From contig NZ_CP154840.1 in assembly GCF_047301505.1 (NCBI RefSeq), positions 620,001-684,000 of the forward strand: 64,000 bases of DNA. Reading direction: 5' to 3'. Below are positions 59,945 to 64,000 of the stretch, piece by piece (the stretch's first letter is position 1; each line of letters starts with the position of its first letter). This DNA comes from Lysinibacillus_B sp031181585. GTDB taxonomy: Bacteria; Bacillota; Bacilli; Bacillales_A; Planococcaceae. Under the pieces are notes generated by a model, which saw only the letters and a program-made list of their open reading frames with translations, had not been told where the DNA came from and made no database searches. Made by a program: the position numbers and the translations under genes.

Positions 59945-62900
59945 ATGAAAATAACTGATTTTTCAATAAAGCGGCCTGTGTTTACATTTGTAACAATGGT
60001 GCTCGTCATCTTATTGGGTGCAGTATCATTATTGAAAATACCAATTACCCTCATTCCGGAGCTGAATCCACCGATTGGGGTAGTGGTGGCTACTTATCCA
60101 GGGGCCAGTCCTACAGAGGTAAATGAAAAAGTAACGAAGCCTCTGGAGTCCAGTCTCGCTACATTGCCTGGTATACAGAAGCTGCAATCGACATCTCAAG
60201 AAAGCACCAATCTTATTGTGCTGGAGTTCGATTGGTCAACAGATATAAGTGAGGTTCAATCAGAGGTGCTTCAGCGTCTGGATATGGTTAACCTGCCGGA
60301 GGAGGCAAATGCAAGCTTTTTAAAATTTGATCCTTCTCAATTGCCTATTATTCAACTGGCTTTGCGAGCTGAAACAGACGAGGTAGATATTCGAAAGATT
60401 GCAGAGCAATTGGAATTAGAGCTGCAGCGGCAAGATGGTGTGGCCAGTGTGAATGTGTCAGGGAAAATCATTGAAGAAATTCAGATTGCCCTAGACGCAG
60501 AAGCACTGGAGGCACGCAATTTAGCCCAATCAGATATCGTTCAGCTCATTCAGGCGAACAATATCTCTCTTCCAGGTGAGTCCGTCAATACAGAGGAAGG
60601 GCGCATGTTAACGACACGTATAGTAAGCACCTTCACTTCTGCAGAAGAAATAGCTAATCTTACGCTCTCTGTCAATCCGTTGACAGGAGAGGAAATAAAA
60701 ATGAAGGATATAGCGAATGTAGAGCGGGCAGAGCAAGAGCAGGAAATCATTACCCGCGCAGGTGCGCAGAGCGCGGTATTAATGTCTGTCCTGCAAGAAT
60801 CGGGAGCAAATACTGCGCAAGTATCAACAAACTTCAAAGAAGCACTGGATGAATTATTAGCTAAGCCTGAGTTTTCCGGTGTTCAGGCAGATATTTTATA
60901 TGACCAAGGAGATTATGTCGACCTGGCTATTAGTAATATTGGATTTTCTTTGCTTTACGGTGCCATTTTTGCCATGCTTATTTTGTTTATTTTCCTGCGG
61001 GGCTTAAAAAGCCCTATGATTGTCGGACTCGCAATTCCGTATTCAGTCATCGTAACATTTGTCCTTATGTACTTCGCGGATTTTTCGCTGAACATTTTGA
61101 CACTTGGTGCTTTGGCGCTTGGGATAGGGATGCTTGTCGATAATGCCATAGTAGTCATTGAAAATATCGAACGGCACATAGCGCTTGGTAAATCTCCAAA
61201 AGAGGCAGCTTCGATAGGTACAAAAGAAGTTGGAGTGGCCATTATTGCATCTACGCTGACAACGGTGGCCGTATTTGTTCCTGTCATCTTTACCTCAGGG
61301 CTGATTGGCCGGATTTTCACTGAATTTGCGCTGACAATTTCCTTTAGCCTATTTGCATCGCTGGTTGTGGCTCTTACGGTAGTGCCGATGCTTGCTAGTA
61401 AATTTTTAAGTACGAAAAATGGAAATTTAAATGAGCAGCGAGCCCATTCAGCATTTTATCAGTCTTATCGAAAAGCCTTAAACTGGACATTGCACAATCG
61501 TTTCCTTGTTTTATTTGTAATTGGGGCAATATTTGCTGCAAGCTGCTTTGCGCTGTTTAAGACAGGCACAGAGTTCATCCCGCCGACAGATGAGGGATAT
61601 GTGACGGTAGATGTAGAGTTGCCACGTGGAACGTCTCTTGCTGCTACAGAAGAAATAATCACACAAGTAGAAACGCGGATAGAAAAGGAGCCGGAAGTGG
61701 ACGTATTAGTTAGCATGATCGGCGGCGACCAGCAAGCCCTTTCACGAGGAACTTCAACTTCAAATAAAGCTCAGCTCTATGTAAAACTTGTCCCGCTATC
61801 AGAACGCGATCGGTCAATCTTTGAGTTTACAGAAGTAGTAGAGGCAGATGTGAAGGGAATTGTCGGTGACAGGGGAGAGGTTGATTTTTCATTAACTACG
61901 TCGTCTGGTTCATCACCGAATACTATGACTTTCCGGGTGACAGATTCGGATGAAGTTCGATTGAACGAGACGGTGAAGGAAATACAGGCTGAGCTAGAAA
62001 AGGTAGAAGCCATTTTAGAGGTTACGACAGATTTAGATGCCACGGCTGATGAAATTCAAATTACTGTCAATCGTGAGGCGGCAAATGAATATGGCATGAT
62101 GCCGGCTCAAATAGCCCAAACCGTTTATTCTATGATGCGGGGGGTATTAACTACTCAAATATTAGCAGATGATGGCGAAGTACTATCGGTCTATACAGGG
62201 TTTGGTGATACGTATAAGACGGATGTAGAATCTGTAAAAAGAATGAAACTTCGCACAGCAGCCGGTGTATTTGTTGAACTGCAAGATGTAGCCGACGTCT
62301 CCATTGCTGCCAGCCAGACATCTATCCGTAGATCAGATCAAGCAGCTGCCGTTGCTTTCTTTCTTCAATACGAAAATGCTGAGTCACTAAGCAGTATTTC
62401 GAAAAAAGTAGACACAGCAATTGAAAAGGCGGAATTACCTTCAGAAACGTCAATTGTATTCAGTGGAGACCGGGAGCTTTATGAAAATGCAAAAAGTGAT
62501 TTGTACCTTGCTGTCGGACTAGCCGTTATATTAGTCTATATTGTTATGGCGGCCCAATTTGAATCATTGAGATATCCATTTATCATGATTTTAAGTGTAC
62601 CGCTAATGGTAATTGGTGTGGCAGCTTCATTATGGCTGACAAATACATTACTTGGTATCACGGCTGTGATCGGGATTCTAGTTCTCGTTGGTATTGTAGT
62701 AAACAATGGTATTGTCCTTGTTGACTATATTAATCAGAAGAAGGCAGAAGGGTATCGTACTTATGACGCCATTATAGTTGGTGCACAGGACCGTTTACGT
62801 CCTATTTTAATGACTGCACTCACTACAATGCTTGGTCTTGTGCCGCTGGCTCTCGGAATTGGGGAAGGAACCGAGATGAACCAGCCAATGGCCATTGTCG

Positions 62901-62998
62901 TAATCGGGGGATTATTTACTTCGACACTGCTGACTCTATTTATTGTCCCAATCATCTATAGTTTGATCGATCAAGAAACGAGGAAAAGGGCTTCATAA
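59945..62998 (+). CDS. RND-family exporter (SwrC/YerP type)
   Basis: 1017 aa, AcrB-like pump with 12 TM helices in two halves and two large extracellular loops. Seen: N-terminal FSIKRPVFTFVTMVLVILLGAVSL, PGASPTEVNEKVTKPLE, TM4 proton-relay Asp in GIGMLVDNAIVVIENIERH, second half VYIVMAAQFESLRYPF and VGIVVNNGIVLVDYINQ. Gram-positive members (B. subtilis SwrC) work without an outer-membrane partner and protect against surfactin-like lipopeptides or fatty acids. No membrane-fusion protein gene is adjacent. The second-half position equivalent to the TM4 Asp is Asn, as usual in AcrB. Confidence 0.92.
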   Translation: MKITDFSIKRPVFTFVTMVLVILLGAVSLLKIPITLIPELNPPIGVVVATYPGASPTEVNEKVTKPLESSLATLPGIQKLQSTSQESTNLIVLEFDWSTDISEVQSEVLQRLDMVNLPEEANASFLKFDPSQLPIIQLALRAETDEVDIRKIAEQLELELQRQDGVASVNVSGKIIEEIQIALDAEALEARNLAQSDIVQLIQANNISLPGESVNTEEGRMLTTRIVSTFTSAEEIANLTLSVNPLTGEEIKMKDIANVERAEQEQEIITRAGAQSAVLMSVLQESGANTAQVSTNFKEALDELLAKPEFSGVQADILYDQGDYVDLAISNIGFSLLYGAIFAMLILFIFLRGLKSPMIVGLAIPYSVIVTFVLMYFADFSLNILTLGALALGIGMLVDNAIVVIENIERHIALGKSPKEAASIGTKEVGVAIIASTLTTVAVFVPVIFTSGLIGRIFTEFALTISFSLFASLVVALTVVPMLASKFLSTKNGNLNEQRAHSAFYQSYRKALNWTLHNRFLVLFVIGAIFAASCFALFKTGTEFIPPTDEGYVTVDVELPRGTSLAATEEIITQVETRIEKEPEVDVLVSMIGGDQQALSRGTSTSNKAQLYVKLVPLSERDRSIFEFTEVVEADVKGIVGDRGEVDFSLTTSSGSSPNTMTFRVTDSDEVRLNETVKEIQAELEKVEAILEVTTDLDATADEIQITVNREAANEYGMMPAQIAQTVYSMMRGVLTTQILADDGEVLSVYTGFGDTYKTDVESVKRMKLRTAAGVFVELQDVADVSIAASQTSIRRSDQAAAVAFFLQYENAESLSSISKKVDTAIEKAELPSETSIVFSGDRELYENAKSDLYLAVGLAVILVYIVMAAQFESLRYPFIMILSVPLMVIGVAASLWLTNTLLGITAVIGILVLVGIVVNNGIVLVDYINQKKAEGYRTYDAIIVGAQDRLRPILMTALTTMLGLVPLALGIGEGTEMNQPMAIVVIGGLFTSTLLTLFIVPIIYSLIDQETRKRAS

Positions 62999-63027
62999 GG
63001 GGAAGTGAAAGGTGGGTGCATCCTATT

Positions 63028-63400
63028 GATTGAATTTCCTCGGTTTATAGCAAGTCACTTAGCCCGCCGCCTTTTAGCATGCAGATGATATAGGCGTCTT
63101 TTAGAGACAGAGCTCGTACACCTGCTTGCATCAAAGAATGATTACGAAGAAACAAAGCATAAAGCAGAAGTGCATGTGGAGGAGTTGAGATCAGAAATTC
63201 CTCTCACGGTTATTCGACTAGGAATTGTTTGCGGGCCTACTAAGACAGGAGAGAATGCTGGGTTCGATGTATGCACTGTTCAGAAATGCTTAAGGAATAC
63301 TAATATCTCTTGTCCAGCAGTAGTTGAAATAATGCCCATATTAGTAGAGTTTTATAAGAAAAATAAAAATCACAAAGAATTGTTAATTCCTATCAAATAA
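63028..63400 (+). pseudogene. Decayed NAD-dependent epimerase / thioester-reductase-like gene
   Basis: Two pieces of one SDR gene remain. The first, read from about 63030, gives EFPRFIASHLARRLLACR then stop, the Rossmann start (GFIASHLARRLL) of extended SDRs. The second, open from about 63115, gives ASKNDYEETKHKAEVHVEEL and SEIPLTVIRLGIVCGPTKTGE, the active-site Tyr-X3-Lys region and downstream strand, ending in a C-terminal FYKKNKNHKELLIPIK. Roughly the middle third is missing and there is no ribosome site, so it is a relic. A GTG at 63170 leaves a 76-codon frame that is unlikely to be functional. Confidence 0.72.
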
Positions 63401-63405
63401 TATAG

Positions 63406-63435
63406 TTGCATTCTTTGCTGGGTATCGTTTATACT
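63406..63435 (+). promoter_or_regulatory. Sigma-A promoter of the riboswitch-terC unit
   Basis: TTGCAT (63406-63411), 18 bp, TATACT (63430-63435), about 40 bp ahead of the riboswitch core. Confidence 0.6.
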
Positions 63436-63471
63436 TGTATTACAAAGTAACTGAATATCCGTTGACATTTT

Positions 63472-63609
63472 GTCAAAGGGGAGTAGCTATAAGTAGGAAA
63501 CTACTTACTTCACATTCGTCATGACATGGTTTGGAGCCATCGGGTGTGATAGCATAAAATTGTGCTTAGCAAGACCTTTGCCTATTTTTTAGGCATGGGT
63601 CTTTTTCTT
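63472..63609 (+). promoter_or_regulatory. yybP-ykoY manganese riboswitch with terminator
   Basis: Conserved start AAAGGGGAGTAGC, P-stem arms, GAGCCATCGGG near 63534, then the closing GCAAGACCTTTGCC. A terminator stem AAGACC-tt-TGCCTA / TAGGCA-t-GGGTCTT (63571-63602) with T5 overlaps the closing strand. Mn2+ binding in this family prevents the terminator and turns on Mn exporters or TerC-type proteins, which is exactly the downstream gene. Confidence 0.9.
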
Positions 63610-63690
63610 TGTCTTTAAACGGATTTTTCAGCTTTGCCTTGTTGAGTTGGACAAAAATTGGTTATACAAAAAAAGGAGGAATTTACGTTT

Positions 63691-64000
63691 ATGGAAGCAA
63701 TTTTGTTAGAGTACGCATGGGTCCTGCTCGTACTCGTATTTCTAGAGGGGCTGCTTGCTGCTGATAACGCGGTAGTAATGGCGGTAATGGTAAAACATCT
63801 ACCACGTGAGCAACAGAAAAAGGCTCTATTCTACGGGCTATTAGGAGCATTCGTATTCCGCTTTATCGCGCTATTCTTAATTACGATTTTGGCTAATTAC
63901 TGGCAAATTCAAGCGATCGGAGCAGCATATCTGTTGTTCATTTCTATCAAACATCTGTATGATAATCACTTTAAGAAGGCCGACGATGACGAGATTAAAG
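63691..64000 (+). CDS. TerC-family membrane protein (3' end outside window)
   Basis: First 103 codons. Multi-TM start MEAILLEYAWVLLVLVFLEGLL followed by the TerC hallmark ADNAVVMAVMVKHLP (Asp-Asn metal site), second TM block FVFRFIALFLITILANYW and LLFISIKHLYDNHFKK. YkoY/Alx-type proteins export Mn2+ or load it onto secreted proteins. Ribosome site aaaggagg. Control by the Mn2+ riboswitch upstream fits. Confidence 0.9.
   Translation, partial: MEAILLEYAWVLLVLVFLEGLLAADNAVVMAVMVKHLPREQQKKALFYGLLGAFVFRFIALFLITILANYWQIQAIGAAYLLFISIKHLYDNHFKKADDDEIK

Noticed and set aside
1..64000. CRISPR arrays, insertion sequences, prophage, tRNA or rRNA genes
   Set aside because: No regular direct repeats, transposase-like reading frames, phage genes or tRNA/rRNA signatures were found on either strand.

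Overview
This is a 64 kb chromosomal segment of a low-GC, endospore-forming Gram-positive rod. The run opp / yitUVW / clpB / fabH-fabF / trpS / spx / mecA / coiA / pepF / roxS / yjbH-yjbO / cotO-cotZ / spoVIF / yjcFGH follows the Bacillus core order. The accessory genes (NEAT-SLH surface haem protein, class B sortase, a lone murE close to prfC) point to the Lysinibacillus/Solibacillus (Planococcaceae) side of Bacillales rather than Bacillus proper. That placement is inferred from gene order and content, not from a marker-gene comparison.

Layout. 1-4.9 kb: end of an oligopeptide ABC importer (oppF-B-C-A). 4.9-7 kb: yitU (minus), yitV, yitW. 7.1-12.6 kb: Fe-S regulator Fnr, an N-domain-less ClpB under a CtsR operator, a small hydrophilic protein and a large catalase. 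12.7-16.9 kb: type II fatty-acid initiation and elongation (fabH, fabF, with a FapR-like site) and trpS behind a T-box. 17.3-22 kb: spx, mecA, coiA, pepF. 22.2-22.4 kb: the small RNA RoxS/RsaE. 22.5-28.2 kb: yjbH, yjbI, yjbJ, yjbK (minus) and yjbL, relQ, nadK, rluD-type gene (plus). 28.4-33.5 kb: mgtE, then spore genes (short CotO, CotZ, lipoprotein, spoVAC-AD-AE, a YjcZ-type peptide, spoVIF). 33.7-37 kb: yjcF, yjcG, yjcH, yutG, thermonuclease. 37.2-40.8 kb: a gerA-type germinant receptor operon. 41.1-48.1 kb: a haem-iron acquisition locus. 48.3-52.6 kb: cotD, an orphan RloB-like TOPRIM protein in gene-poor DNA, two unknown genes and an aldehyde dehydrogenase. 52.9-59.6 kb: sensor kinase, M42 peptidase, murE, VanZ-like protein, prfC. 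59.9-64 kb: RND exporter, a decayed epimerase gene, and a terC-type gene behind a Mn2+ (yybP-ykoY) riboswitch.

How it fits together. Three themes recur. (1) Proteostasis and redox control: Spx, its adaptor YjbH, the ClpC adaptor MecA, CtsR-controlled ClpB, Fnr and the redox sRNA RoxS all lie within 16 kb. (2) Sporulation and germination: coat proteins, a short SpoVA set with a clear sigma-G promoter, SpoVIF and a Ger receptor. (3) Haem capture across the wall: a sortase-anchored NEAT protein and an S-layer-anchored NEAT protein could pass haem to an IsdE-like lipoprotein and its ABC importer, with a dedicated sortase B and an imelysin/EfeO-like lipoprotein downstream and a Fur-box match upstream. 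The least explained items are the orphan RloB protein, the variant imelysin protein, the N-domain-less ClpB, and two long inverted repeats (17043-17076 and 43814-43866).
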